From Pogostemon cablin (taxonomy: Eukaryota; Streptophyta; Magnoliopsida; Lamiales; Lamiaceae), in the NCBI GenBank assembly GCA_023678885.1, contig CM042979.1, forward strand, positions 23,116,981 through 23,180,980: a stretch of 64,000 nucleotides of DNA, read 5' to 3'. The position numbers and the translations under genes were made by a program. A model generated the notes under the pieces. It saw nothing but the letters and a program-made list of their open reading frames with translations, was not told the DNA's origin and ran no database searches. This document shows, piece after piece, positions 10,340 through 22,228 of this stretch (its first letter is position 1; each line of letters begins with the position of its first letter).

Positions 10340-10790
10340 TTACTAGTCCAAATTAGATGATTAGAAAAGAATCTTGGTTTTGAAAATTACTGCTTAAGAA
10401 AATACATGTGTATTCTCACAAAGGACGTCTCATGATGCCTATTAAAGTCTCTAGTGAAGAGATGAGAGGTTCATAGAAATATGATGATCTCATGTAACTC
10501 TTTGGATACTTGAGTAAATTAAAAGGCAGAAGATCATGGTCGAATTGATGAATGAATTGGAAAAACTTGGAATAGAAATTGAAAGGGAAACCTAAATTAA
10601 TTTATTCTTCACAATTTGCCTGGATGTTTTGAGCAAGTTCTACCTGAAATACGAGAGGTTGTATATGGTGGGAAACTTCTAACAAAACATGTGGCAAAAG
10701 AAAGCCATTTTTCATCATGATGTGAACAAGTTTAATATCTTATTTACTAATGGTTTAAACATGATTAGTGATGGCATCTACTGACACGAA
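10340..10790 (+). pseudogene. gag remnant of C1-a
   Basis: In broken frames around 10500-10640 there is a recognisable Copia gag (UBN2-type) pattern: MNELEKLGIEIE-like sequence followed by a 'LPGCFEQVLPEI'-like motif, the usual dimer-forming core region of Copia Gag. A possible degraded zinc-knuckle region (about 10695-10730) follows. Stops interrupt all frames. The equivalent sequence in C1-d is at about 34490-34720. Confidence 0.55.
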
Positions 10791-13660
10791 GTATGTAGAT
10801 ACTTGAATTACTAAATGTTTATCACTGAGTAAGGATAAGATTGTTAATAACATGGGTAAAACTACAAATGTAGTGGCTATTGCAGTGGGAGTTGTTTATT
10901 TATCTCATGATAAGAATAAACGATAGATTATGAGAAATTGTCTTTACGTACGTTTCATAGAAAGAATTTAATTTCGATTTCTATGCATTAACGGATGGAT
11001 ACTTCATTTCATTTAAATGACATGGTCATAGTAATGAGGAATGAGGCTATAATCCGTTAAAGTATGTTGGTGGATAAAAACTATACTCTTGAATCATGTA
11101 CATCCCACAGATGCAATAAATAGTAGTTAAATAATACATCTTCTAATATAAGTAAGAGAAAGGAACCTTCGGAAATGAACTAAACATACATTTGGCGTCT
11201 ATGACTAATTCATTTTACTTGAGTAGGATTCAAAAATTGATAGCCGATAGACCGTAAGGTTTATCTGAAGTGGAAACTATCGGACTTGCGAGTCTTGCTT
11301 GGAAGTAAAAATGATTAACTGCCTTTTCAAGGCTGTGGGGTGTAGAGCCAAAGATATATATGTTGGAATTAATTCATTCTGATTCAAGCGAACCTAATAT
11401 TATCCAGGCGAGAGGTGGTTATGAATATTCAAAAATTATTCTGGAAACCAATATATTTATATGATGCACTGCATGTCTAAGTTCTTTGATTAATTCAAGA
11501 ATTGTAAGGCTGGTACAGTAAAGCGTCATGGAAAATATATTAAGTCATTACAATTCAATCATGATGGCGAATACCTCTTGGGATGGTTAGGAGCTATTGA
11601 TCAGAAGTTGAGATTAAATCTCAAGTTGACTACACTGGGTATGCCCCAGCTGAATGGTGTGGTGGGTAGAAGGTATTAGGCTCTTATGGTTATGATTAGA
11701 TAGATGATGAATTATTTGGAATAATTAAATTCATTTTATGGATATTCCCTAGATACAGTAATTCGTGAAACGTTTGTCTGTATATGGAATATCTAGAAAA
11801 ATGGAGGGTGATTTATTTAGTCCAAAAGATCGAAGGGTGATTGTTAACACAAACACTAGATTTTTGGATAAGGACTATGTAATAAATCACAAACCCATGT
11901 GTAAATTGTTCTAAAGGAAGTGAGAGGAAAACACAAAGTATAAGTACCAAGTGTACAAGAGGATATACCACAAGGTAAACTGCAACGCGTGTCACGTCTG
12001 ATACACAATTACATGTAGTGCCTTGTCGTAGTGGGAGGGTTGTATGAAAACTCATAAATATATGTTTTGGGAGAGTCGTGAGACTTGATCCCTAGTGAAC
12101 ATGCTATTGTCCCACGGATACGACGTAGCACTACAAGATGAATATGCGAAATCATAGTAAGTTGCAATGAATGTTGAAATAGAATCTATGGATTCCATAT
12201 TAAGTTTGGGAACTTGTATGACCACTAAAATGGTGTAAAAGCCATTGCAAGTGGTCAAGGGAAATAAAAGAGGACCATACGGAAAGGTGAAAATCTTGAA
12301 AGCAAAGCTTGTTGCGAAAAGATGTACTCAGAAAGAAATGGTTCGATTATGAGGGAACATATTCGCTGGTAGCTATGCTTAAATTGATCCGGATCCTTTT
12401 ATTTATTGCTGCTCATATTGAATTATGACGGACATCAAATAGATGTCAAGACAGCTTTCTAGATTGGAAGTCTTGAGGAAAATATTTATGTGAAGCAACC
12501 AGAGTGATTCATTGCAAAGTACTAATAGCATTTTGATAGTAAGCTTAAAATTGTCCAGCGATGGACTAAAGCAAGCTTTAAGATAGTGAAGCATATGTTT
12601 TGATTAGGTAATCCAGTGGCACGGATTTAAATCAATAAGCGGATGTATCTTGTGTATTGTAAAGAGTGATCGAAATGTGGTGGTGTTTCTTGTACTATAC
12701 GTAGATAGTATCTTGCTCATTGGAGACAATGAAAGAGTATTGTCGGGCGTATGAGTACGGTTAATAAAGCGGTAGAGATGAAGGACTTAAGAAAGGCAAA
12801 ATATATCCTTTTGATCACGGTAATACGGATCACAGAAATGACATTATGCTTATCTCAAGTTTCATAAATGATACAGTCCATACTCGTTTAGCATGTAAAT
12901 TTATCTAAGTGAATGTGTCTTTGAGACACAAGAAGAAGATAAAGAGGATGAAAGCAGTTCCTTATGCTTCGGCGAATAAGGAAGCTTAATCTAAGGAATG
13001 CTATGAACGATGTTGGATATCTGTTTTGCTGAATGCCTGAACAGTGGGTATCAACGTAACCCGGAACAAGAATGATGAACTGTGGTAAGACATTTATAAA
13101 GTGCCTGAGAAGGACTGGAAATTATATGTGGACTTACTGGACAGATTCACTGCTTCTTGTGGATTACGTAGATTCAGATTTTTAGTCAGATTGGACGGCA
13201 GTAAATTCACCTCAAAGGTTATGTGTTTAATCTTAGGAAGTAGAGTCATAATGTGGAGGAGTGTTATATAGAAATATATTTCAGACTCCGGTCTCCATCA
13301 TGGAAAGATGATGAATTGGAGCCTATAAGGCAGCCAAAGTATCTATATGACTCTAGAGACTTCATGATGGACTTTGAAGTGTTTCTAAGTTTGCCCAAGG
13401 TAATCACAATTAACATTGATGATATTGGTGCAGTTGCAAACTTGAAGAAATCACAAGTCCATAAGGCAATTAAACACATGGAGCGCGAGTACCACCTGTT
13501 ATGAGAAATCGTATAATGAGGGGAAGGTTGTTGTCGCCTAGATTGCATCGGATGATGACCTAGTAAACCATTTACAAGGACCTTAAGGCGAGAGCTTATA
13601 ATGGTCGTGTAGTGGGAGTAGGAATCAGATGTATGGCAGAAGACATGACAGCATAGTCTT
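10790..13660 (+). pseudogene. pol remnant of C1-a (protease, integrase, reverse transcriptase, RNase H)
   Basis: Copia pol order can be followed through stops and shifts. A protease-like VVAIAVGVVYLS stretch is at about 10870. The integrase core start (LELIHSDS, RGGYEYS) is at 11365-11440 and a GMPQLNGVVGR-like motif at about 11638. The integrase to RT linker (FSPKDRRVIVNTNTRFL) is at about 11815. The RT motif SLEENIYVKQPE is at about 12465 and VLYVDSILLIGD at about 12692, the catalytic YVDD being changed to YVDS. RNase H motifs are at 13190-13500, including DDIGAVANLKKSQVHKAIKH. Known of the family: these domains replicate and insert the element. Seen here: none can be translated intact, so this copy is inactive. 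Confidence 0.85.
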
Positions 13661-13662
13661 TT

Positions 13663-13678
13663 AGTATAAGTGGGAGAT
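13663..13678 (+). other. polypurine tract of C1-a
   Basis: The purine-rich run ending 'aagtgggagat' directly precedes the 3' LTR start at 13679 and is shared with C1-d (ending at 36936). It would prime plus-strand synthesis. Confidence 0.85.
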
Positions 13679-14876
13679 TGTTGGATTGTATACTAAAAGT
13701 CTAGCTTTAGTATGAACAATGTCATAACTATATTTGAAATGAGAATCATTGATCAAATGATTGCATCTTATAATTTATTTTATATGCATGATGCAATAGT
13801 CCATTTACTTTATACTGTAGATAATATGTTGTGCGACAACACGTGGAAGATTATATTATCGGTTTCCTTATAAAGTATAAACAGATGCTCACAACTGAGA
13901 TAGACGGGGACTCTCTATCGGTATGGTTGTAGTGTGGTTTGGTATTAGCTTGTCTTGGCTATAGAATCACATTAGTGCACTTGTGTGTATTGAGCAGGAC
14001 CGCCTGAGATCGTTCGACTTATACTGACTTATAGAAGAACTTGATCTCTGTTATTATGGAAGTTCGTGCTCTTAATCCCTATACAATAACCTCGACACGT
14101 AGGGCAGTATGTATTTCTTTGATTCATTAATGGGTGAGATTTATAAGTATTAAATCAACAAACTCGGTGAGTTGGGAAGTAGTGCTGTCTCTATGGTGTG
14201 CTGTTGATTGTAGAAGGAATCCATGCCCGTCATAGGTTGATGATGTCCCCTTGAGGAGATCATAAGGTTTATCATGTAAATCTTGCAAGTGGATTAATTT
14301 CCGGCATGATAATAAGGTTGAGTGGTACTACTCTCGGATGAGATATTAATTAATTTGAGTTGTCAGTAACTTAATTAATTAATGGGCATTGTATATCTTA
14401 AACATGGGGAGACTATCGGGCTTATAATAAGAAGGAGCCCAGAACATAATTTTGGGATTGGACGGGTAGTGCAGTAATAATATTTTAGTGGACTATATTA
14501 TTATTATTGGATTTAATTAAAAGCTTTGGGCTAAGCTTGGTTAATTAAATTCAATTGAGGCCCAGCCTAATTTCTCCTCCTGGTCCCTGCTGTAGCCCAA
14601 GTATATAAGTCATCTCAGTTCCTGTTAAACCTAAGTCTGTGCCTCTTTTGACACACGGGAGAAAACAGAGAGCAGAATGAGAGAACTCTGGGGATTGTTG
14701 ACCACTCAACACCAGAGTTGACTTTGGGACATACAGTAGAAGATCAGAGGTGTTCTACACTGCTGTTCATCCTCTACATCGACCCAGAAGTACGGTAAAC
14801 ACGTTTTATGCTTCCGCTGATTGTTTGCCTGTTTATCCTAACGATCACGTTGAACCGCACGATCCAATTGCCAACA
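13679..14876 (+). repeat. 3' LTR of C1-a
   Basis: A 1198-bp direct repeat of 6626-7822 with about 18 differences by eye, ending CCAACA just before the second ACCCT target copy. Confidence 0.95.
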
Positions 14877-16070
14877 ACCCTGACACGACACGACTCGTGC
14901 CACGCAGCACGACTCGTGTCGGCACCAGAACAAAATATTTTTTCTAATTCTTCTAGAAGATCTCCATGGGGAACAAATACCCCTCCATTCAGATTTTATT
15001 GAGAAGATCCGATTTTCTACTATTCCCACACACCTCACACACCTTTCTTTTGATTTTACACCATACTCTTCATCCCATTCATCCATTTCTAGATCTACAT
15101 CATTTCTCCATAATTTCTACCATCCAAATCAAGTGAAGAAGCAAGGAAGATTGGGTGATCACCAAAGGAAGAAGGGAGATTCAATTGGATCCATTTCCAA
15201 GGGAGTTTTCATTCCAATTTTGTGTTAATCCTTTAGTTTACCATGATTTGTAAGAATTCTAATGTCTATGTTATGGATCTTATGAAGATTGTAGGCTAAT
15301 CTCCCTTGTGAGATTATCAACATGAAGGTTGTTGGTTAATTTGTGGATCTATGTAATTAAATTCATATGTTGATGGGGATATTTGATTTTCTATCATTGG
15401 TGCTTATATATCTTGAGATCTATGATGTTTTGTGTGTTTGATTGTTCTAATTATATGATTAGATTGAGAAATCAATTATGTGCTTAGGATAGTCAAGTGA
15501 ATCATTTCATCAAACACCTCATGTGCATTATAAATGGTAAAGTGATTGAGAAGTTCTTTATTATTTAGAACCCTTTAATGGAACATGTGATTAGTTAGAT
15601 TGAGAAGTCAATTGATTATATGAAGGGATTCTTTAATTGAACTTAGTACCTAGTTGGAATAGTTTAATTGAGAACCAACCTTTGTGCTATTTTGAGATTG
15701 TGCAAATGATCTACATCCTAATCATTTCGAGAGGAAGTTTAGGTGGTATATGTGTTGGCCCTTAGTCTTAACCCTTGATACATATGAGTTTAATGCATGA
15801 GTCCATGAGTTACCATTTCATTAGTGTTGTTAATCTCACTTCTACTCAATTTGGAAAACCACTCATTTCATCATTTTATCTTGTTATTTGATAATTGTTT
15901 GTCTACTTGCATTGATTGTCATTTAGTTACTTGTTTAATCAACCATCCATCTATGATTCGTTTCTATAAAATCGTGATAAACGTGATCTCGCTTAAGTGC
16001 TAGCATCGACCTCCCTGTGGTTCGATAAATTCTTGAATTGGTCAACCCGACTACAAGTTATGGCTAATCA

Positions 16071-17304
16071 GCCGTGTCAGGAGCACGAGTCGTGTCGCAG
16101 CACACGACTCATGTTGCTAACACGGGCCTGTCCAGAATGGCCGTGCGAAAGCATCAGTTCACACAACACGGCCACCTTATGGCCGTGTTGCCGAGCACGA
16201 CTCGTGCTGTGTAAATTCCTGCTAAAAATCAGAATCCTTCTAGAAGCTTCCCAAGGGGTATAAATACCCAATAATTCAACATTTGATCAGTTTTGGGCGA
16301 GGGTTTCACTCCTACACGCACCTCACACACCATTTCCTCCATTTTCACCTTCACCTTCATCCATTCTTCATCCTTTGGATCTACCTTCATCCAACCATCA
16401 CATCCTCCATCCAAGTAGTAGAGAAGCAAGGAAGAGAGGTGAATTGCAAGGGGTAGAAGAAGATCACAATTGGAGACATTCAAGGGAGTTTTCATCCAAA
16501 CTTTGTATTGAAACCTATTGTTTATCATGTTTTGTAAGGAATTTAATGTCTATGTTAATTTTCTTATGGATATGAGAGGCTAATCTCCCTTGTGAGATTA
16601 GCAATATGAATTGTGTTGGATAATTTTTGGTATTTTGTAATTGAATGATTATGTTGATTGAGTTAATTGATTTTCTGTCATTGATGCTTTAGATCTTGAG
16701 GTTTATGATGATTTGTGTGTTTAATTGTTTTAAGCATGTGATTAGATTGAGAATTCAATTACATATTTAGGATAATTAAGTGAATTATTTCATCAAACAC
16801 TTCATGTGCATTATAGATTGTGAAGAGATTGAGAAGTCCTTCATAGTTTAGAACCTTTTGATAGAACATATCATTTATTAGATTGAGAAGTCAATAGATT
16901 ATGTGAAGGGACTCTCAATTCAAGCATAGTACCTAGTTGGAATTGTTTGAGTGAGAACCAATCCAATGAATGTCATTTCATATCCTATTCATTCCGAGAG
17001 GGAGTTTAGGTGATCTTAGTATTGGCCCTTAGCCTTTTTCCCATGACACATATGAATTCATTGCATGATACCTAGATTTTCCATGCTTTAAGTATTGCTA
17101 ATCTCATCTCTATCTACTTGGCTCATTCATCCATCTCCCATTCATCTATCCATTTATTTTATTGTCATTTCTTGATTATCTCCCCTTCTTGATCATCTCT
17201 ATAATACTATGATAAACACGAGAATGCTTAGACTCTAGCACGTTCCTCCCTGTGGTTCGATAATTTCTTGAATTGGTCATACCCACTAAACTATGGCTAA
17301 TCAA
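16071..17304 (+). mobile_element. Athila-like LTR B, 5'-truncated
   Basis: Directly after the end of LTR A, the sequence enters the middle of another LTR at a 'gccgtgtc' word inside its palindrome cluster (16071-16215). It continues through an intact TATA box (tataaata, 16259-16266) and the usual U5 to the end 'tggctaatca' at 17304. It is closer to the TR-GAG LTRs than to LTR A, so the two are not a matched pair. About 0.3-0.4 kb of 5' sequence is missing. Confidence 0.75.
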
Positions 17305-19700
17305 GTCCGGAGTCAGAAATATATTTCTATATAACACTCCTCCACATTATGGCTTTACTTCCTAAAATTAAACACATAACCTTTGAGGTGGATTTACTGC
17401 CGTCCTTATCTGATTTGAAAAATCTGAATCTATGTAACCCATAAGAAGCAGTGAATCTGTTCGGTAAGTCCACATATAATTTCTGGTCCTCTTCAGGTAC
17501 ATAAGTATATGTCTTACTACAGTTCATCATTCTTGTTTTGGGTTACCTTGATACCCACTGTTTATGCCATTGGCAATACAGTTATCCATTCTCATACATA
17601 GCATTCCTTAGATTAAGCTTCCTTATTCGCCGAAGTATAAGGAACCGCTTACATCACCTTTATCTTCTTTTGTATCTCAAGACACATCTCCTTAGATAAA
17701 GTCACATGCTAAAATAAGTAAGGATCGTATCATCTTCTGAAGTTTGAGACAAGCATAACATCCTTTCTTGTGATCCGTATTACCGTGATCAAAAGGATAT
17801 TTTTGCTTCTCTTAAGTCCTTCATATCATACTGCTTTATCAACCATATCCATACGCCCGATAATACTCTTTCATTATCTTCAATGAGCAAGATACTATCT
17901 ACGTATAGTACAAGTAATACCACCATATTTCCATCACTCTTTACAATACACAAGACACATCCGAGCATTGATTAAATCCATATCATTGGATTTCCTCATC
18001 AAAATGGATGCTCTTGAAGCTTGCTTTAGTCCATTGTGGACACTTTTAAGTTTACTATCACAATGCTCTTAACCCTTTGCAATGAACCACTCTGATTACT
18101 TCACATAGATGTTTTCCTCAAGACTTCCAATCAGGAAAGCTGTCTTGACATCCATTTGCTATCCCTCATATTCCATATGAGTAGCAACAAAAAGAATCCA
18201 GATCAATATAACATAGCTACCGGCGAACATGTTTCCTCATAATCAAACTTTTTCTTTCTGATTATACATTTTCGCAACAAGCTTTACTTTCAAGGTTTTC
18301 ACCTTACCGTATGATCCTCTTTTATTTTGTATGACCACTTCCAATGGCTTTTACACCATTTAGTGGTCCTACGAGCAGCCAGATCTAATTTAGAATCCAT
18401 CGATTTTATTTCAATATTCATTGCACTTTGCTAAGATTCTGCATTTTCATCTTGTAGTGCTTCATCGTATCCATGGGTCAATTTTATGTTTACTAGGGAC
18501 CAAGTCTCATGACTCTCCCAAAACATATATCTTACGGGTTGTCGAATGACCCTCCCACTATGACAAGGCACTACGTGTAATTGTGTATTAGACATGACAC
18601 GCATTGCAGTTTACCTTGTGGTATATCCTCTTGTACACTTGGTACTAATACTTTGTGTTTTTCCCTCTCACTTCCTTTAGAACAATTTATACATGAGTTT
18701 ATAATTTAATACATAGCCCTTTTCCAAAAATCTAGTGTTTGTGTTAACAATCACCCTTCGATCTTTTGGACTAAATAAATCATCACCCTTTATTTTTCTA
18801 GGATATCTCACAAACAGAAAAACATTCATACGAATTACTGTTTCTAGGGCATATCCATAAAATGAATTTAATAATTCCAAATAACTCATTATCTATCTAA
18901 CCATTTAAATAAGAGTCTTACTCTTATTAGTATTAGAATATGTGTGATTAATTACTATTTATTGCATCTGTGGGATAAACATGATTTAAGAGTGAACAAA
19001 TTGTCGCCAACGTACAACAACATATTATAGCTCCATCCTTCATTACTATGACCATGTCATTTAAATGAAATGGAGTATCCATCCGTAAATGCATAGAAAT
19101 TGAAATGAAATTCTTTCTATGAAAAATGTACGTAAAGACAATTTCTCAAAATCAAACGTTTATTCCTATCATAAGATAAATAAACAACTCCCACTGAAAC
19201 AGTCACTGCTTTCGTAGTATACCCATGTACTCATTAATCTCATCATCACTTAGTTGCAGGCTTTTAGTGATTCCGGTATCTACACACAACGTGTCAGTAG
19301 ATGCCATCGCTAATCATGCTTAAACAGCTAGTGAATGAGATACTAACCTTATTCACATCTTGATGAAATTGGATTTTCTTCGTCACATGTTTTGCCAGAA
19401 GTTCCCCACCATATAGAACCTCTCATATTTCAGGTAAAACTTGCTCAAAACATCTAGGCAAATTACAGAGAGTTAAATTAATCTAAGTTTCCCTTTCAAT
19501 TTCTATTCCAAGCATTTCCAATTCATTCATCAATTTAACCATGACCTCCCACCTATCTAACTTACTCAAGTATCTGAAGAGTCGCATGAGACCATCATAT
19601 TTCTATGAACCTCTCACCTCTTCACTAGAGACTTTAAAAGTCATCATGGGATATCCTTAGTGAGAACACACTTATATTTTCCTAAGCAGTAAAATTCAAA
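17305..19700 (-). pseudogene. gag-pol remnant of C1-b
   Basis: On the minus strand, RNase H sequence is at 17530-17327 (FRFFKSDKDGSKSTSKVMCL). RT sequence runs about 18350-17850, including a VKTAFLIGSLEENIYV-like stretch. The integrase-RT linker is at 18889-18677 (FSPKDRRVIVNTNTRFLEKG), followed by the same stop after the 'YKLF' residues that C1-a and C1-d carry. The integrase core present in C1-a at about 11176-11640 is missing here near 18900-18960. A gag remnant lies at about 19350-19600. No frame is open over a full domain. Confidence 0.8.
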
Positions 19701-19908
19701 ACCAAGATTCTTTTCTAATCATTCAATTATGGACAAGTAAATATGTTTCTTTTAGTATACAATAAGCGAGATAAAATCATTTGAAATTACAGAGAATCAC
19801 AAATAAATACACCGATCAAATCTTCGAATTTTATCCATTTATATTGATTCCCTCAAAACAATATAAAAATAAAATTCACCGACATCTCAAGCACCGTGAG
19901 TCTGCAAG

Positions 19909-20369
19909 CCACGATAGTATGGACGTTTACAAACCTGAATATTTATAAGAGAAGGTTTTACCCATTAATTTTATTTGTCAACCTAACCTCATGACAAAAT
20001 AATTAATAGTCGATTCCTCTTTAGCCATGCAAATAAAAGCAGTGACTCCGATGGGGAGGATACTTATTATTTACATCTAAGTGTACACCATTATTTGACC
20101 CCAAGTTCGCGGCTCAAGCTTATATGCCCTACAGATAGAGAAGTACACACACGCTCGGATAACTTTCTACAGTCATCAATTATAAGTTTGTACAGTGATC
20201 CACAAATAAACTCATCCGATAGGGAGAAAGGTCTATGCCAACACGCAAGTTCATGTACATCACATTACAAACAATAATTATTTAATGAAGTCTGTGCCAG
20301 TGATCCATGAATAAACTCATCCGATGGGGAGTAAGGTCTATGCCAACACGCAAGTTTACTCTCATCACT
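19909..20369 (-). other. array of five leader hairpins in C1-b
   Basis: Read on the minus strand, hairpin 1 (20369-20299) pairs AGTGAT with ATCACT around GAGAGTAAACT and AGTTTATTCAT. Hairpin 2 (20263-20195) pairs GTGAT with ATCAC. Hairpin 4 is near 20080-20027, and hairpin 5 (19922-19909) pairs CCA with TGG around ACTATC. Loop motifs are CTCCCCATCGGA, CTCCCTATCGGA and CTCCCCATCGGA: the ATC form, as in C1-d, not the AAC form of C1-a. Confidence 0.65.
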
Positions 20370-20599
20370 TACAGACTAATAATGGAGACCGCGGAAATTA
20401 ATAACCAATCCCCTCTCCCACTTACTAATTTTAACACCGAGAGTTTTTACATGCATATAATATTCAAAATTAAAATACACAACTTAGCATGCTCCTATTA
20501 TGGAAAATAAGGCAGTAAATCAAGGAGAACATGGATACATATATACCAATAATCAAATAATTAAATCAATTATTAACAGTTATATATCAGCGAATTCGG

Positions 20600-22150
20600 T
20601 TGTTCACCTCTAAGCACAAATATGAGCTACTACGACTATGCGGGTTTGACCTCCCCGGTGAGGTCACAGACGAGCCATGCTACAGAGCCAACTCGACTCG
20701 AGCGACATCCTTCGCTTGAACTTGAGTTGAGTAGCATCTGTTTCTGCATATCATCTGCCGTGACTACAACTCGAGTCGAGCCATCCCCCGACCTTCAGCT
20801 CGATTCGAGTGCAAGATGAATAGTGAGAGCCCTAACTTGAGCACCAAGATATCCCATCACCGTACTTTTACCATCGCCGGCCAGTGCTCATCCGAGCACT
20901 ACCACTCACTGCCGGAATAAATGAACCCACGCAGCCCCGCCCAGCCTTCGTTCATACAAGCCTTGCCGACGTTTTCCATGCTTCATCGTGGCTGGAAGTC
21001 GCTGATCAGCAGCATTATCTAGCTTCATCGTACCTTGATAAGGCACCGCTCATGCCGTGACAATCGTGGCTGCCGATGCAGGTTTTTTCCAGTCACCGCC
21101 CGATAGCTCCGCTAGCTATGTGCTCATCCAGCAGCTGCCAAGCAGCCACTCTGATGTAGGCTGCTGAACACCCAAGCACGTCATCTTGCCATGCTGTCTT
21201 GCAGTCATAACACACTCGGCACGCTGGCTGGCTTTACCCAGCAACCTAGAAAAGTTGACATGCCTTAAGGAGACTCGCCTAGAATTCTGCAACTGCCACT
21301 TGAAACGCTGCCTCCATCGTGACATTGCCACGGTGACATTCGCCTTGCCACAAATAGGCCATACTAGCACGAAACCTCCCTGGCATCTCCAGCATAAAGC
21401 CACGCCGGAAAGAATTGACCAGCCCGCTTGACCACTGTCACCGGCTATCAGATAGACCCGACCGGGCCAACAGGCAGACTCAATAGGGAATGGCTTGACT
21501 CGCTCAAAAATTTCCTCAGTCTCACCTAGAAACACAAGCAAGCTCGCTCGGAAAGCATGCCAGTCGCGATTGGAAACTGAATTGCATCCAGGCACCGCCG
21601 ATAGCCTAATCCGTGCACGACACCGCGTCGTTCAGCTAAGACCATGCCGCCTGCCACCTGCTATGCATCGCTTGAGCCCTAGCAGTGCTTCAACGCCCAC
21701 GCATAGCCTTGTTGTTCTGTCAATATAATGCCGATCAACAGCTGCCATCGCGCCGCCAAGTGAAGCTGGCTTCCTTCGCGCCTTCGCTCCTGCTCCGCTA
21801 AGCCTATCGTGCAAGTTTTAGCCACCAATCGTATTATATCTACCTAGAATCTTGCGCCCCAAGACATGGGTTGCTCGGCAATCACGCATGCGCCAGCCGT
21901 GCCATCCATTTTCAGTCGCCTTGCATCGTGAAGACTCCTCCAGCCTTGTCGACGCTGCGCGCTTGCAGCTTTGCCATGCACCAGCATCCCACGCCTAGTG
22001 TGTGCTGCTGGCCTATCACCACTTTCACCACTTTGGTACATTGCCATGGGATGCCGTGTGTACGTCGTCGACCATCAAGTAACAGCGCCGTGCAGTGAAC
22101 GTGTGTGTTCGTGTACAATTAGAGTGTTCACCAAGAAACAAGATTCTAAA
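20600..22150 (-). other. variable leader segment of C1-b (GC-rich)
   Basis: This segment occupies the same slot as 7885-9485 in C1-a but is unrelated by eye. It is GC-rich, with clustered words such as 'ctcgagtcgag' and 'ctcgattcgag' near 20690-20815. The sequence rejoins the family consensus at 'gaattcgctgatatataac' (about 20607 on the minus strand). Open frames within it are on both strands, short and unrecognised. Confidence 0.6.
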
Positions 22151-22215
22151 ACCCTAATATCATGTACACACATAAACCCTAGCCTAACATTTCACGCTTC
22201 ACCACGAAATCGAAA

Positions 22216-22226
22216 CTCTGATACCA
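22216..22226 (-). other. primer binding site of C1-b
   Basis: On the minus strand TGGTATCAGAG lies two bases after the LTR end, the same arrangement as C1-a. Confidence 0.85.
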
Positions 22227-22228
22227 AT

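Larger units (their letters stand above)
6626..14876 (+). mobile_element. Copia LTR retrotransposon C1-a, full structure, dead coding region
   Basis: The 8251-bp element begins TGTTGG and ends CCAACA, and is flanked by a perfect 5-bp target duplication ACCCT (6621-6625 and 14877-14881). It has two near-identical LTRs (1197 and 1198 bp, roughly 18 differences by eye), a Met-tRNA primer site after the first and a purine tract before the second. Internal order is long leader, gag remnant, protease, integrase, reverse transcriptase, RNase H, which is the Copia order. Every coding domain is broken by stops and frameshifts. It sits inside LTR A and is therefore younger than it. It is one of six copies of this family in the window. 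Confidence 0.95.
6148..16070 (+). mobile_element. Athila-like LTR A, interrupted by Copia C1-a
   Basis: The LTR begins near 6148-6150 (TGATTGTCGTTATTTTCACC) and ends at 16070 with 'tggctaatca'. Without the Copia inserted at 6626-14876 it is about 1.67 kb, like the other Athila-like LTRs here. Its order matches the LTRs of the TR-GAG element at 43697-52015: a 'cacctagattttag' block, a cluster of CACGGCC/GGCCGTG words (6350-6625 and 14877-14935), the promoter zone, then a U5 with 'ggttcgata' and 'gaattggtca'. Its TATA box is degraded (aacaaata near 14978, where sister LTRs have tataaata). I see no primer binding site after 16070, so no internal region remains. Confidence 0.75.
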
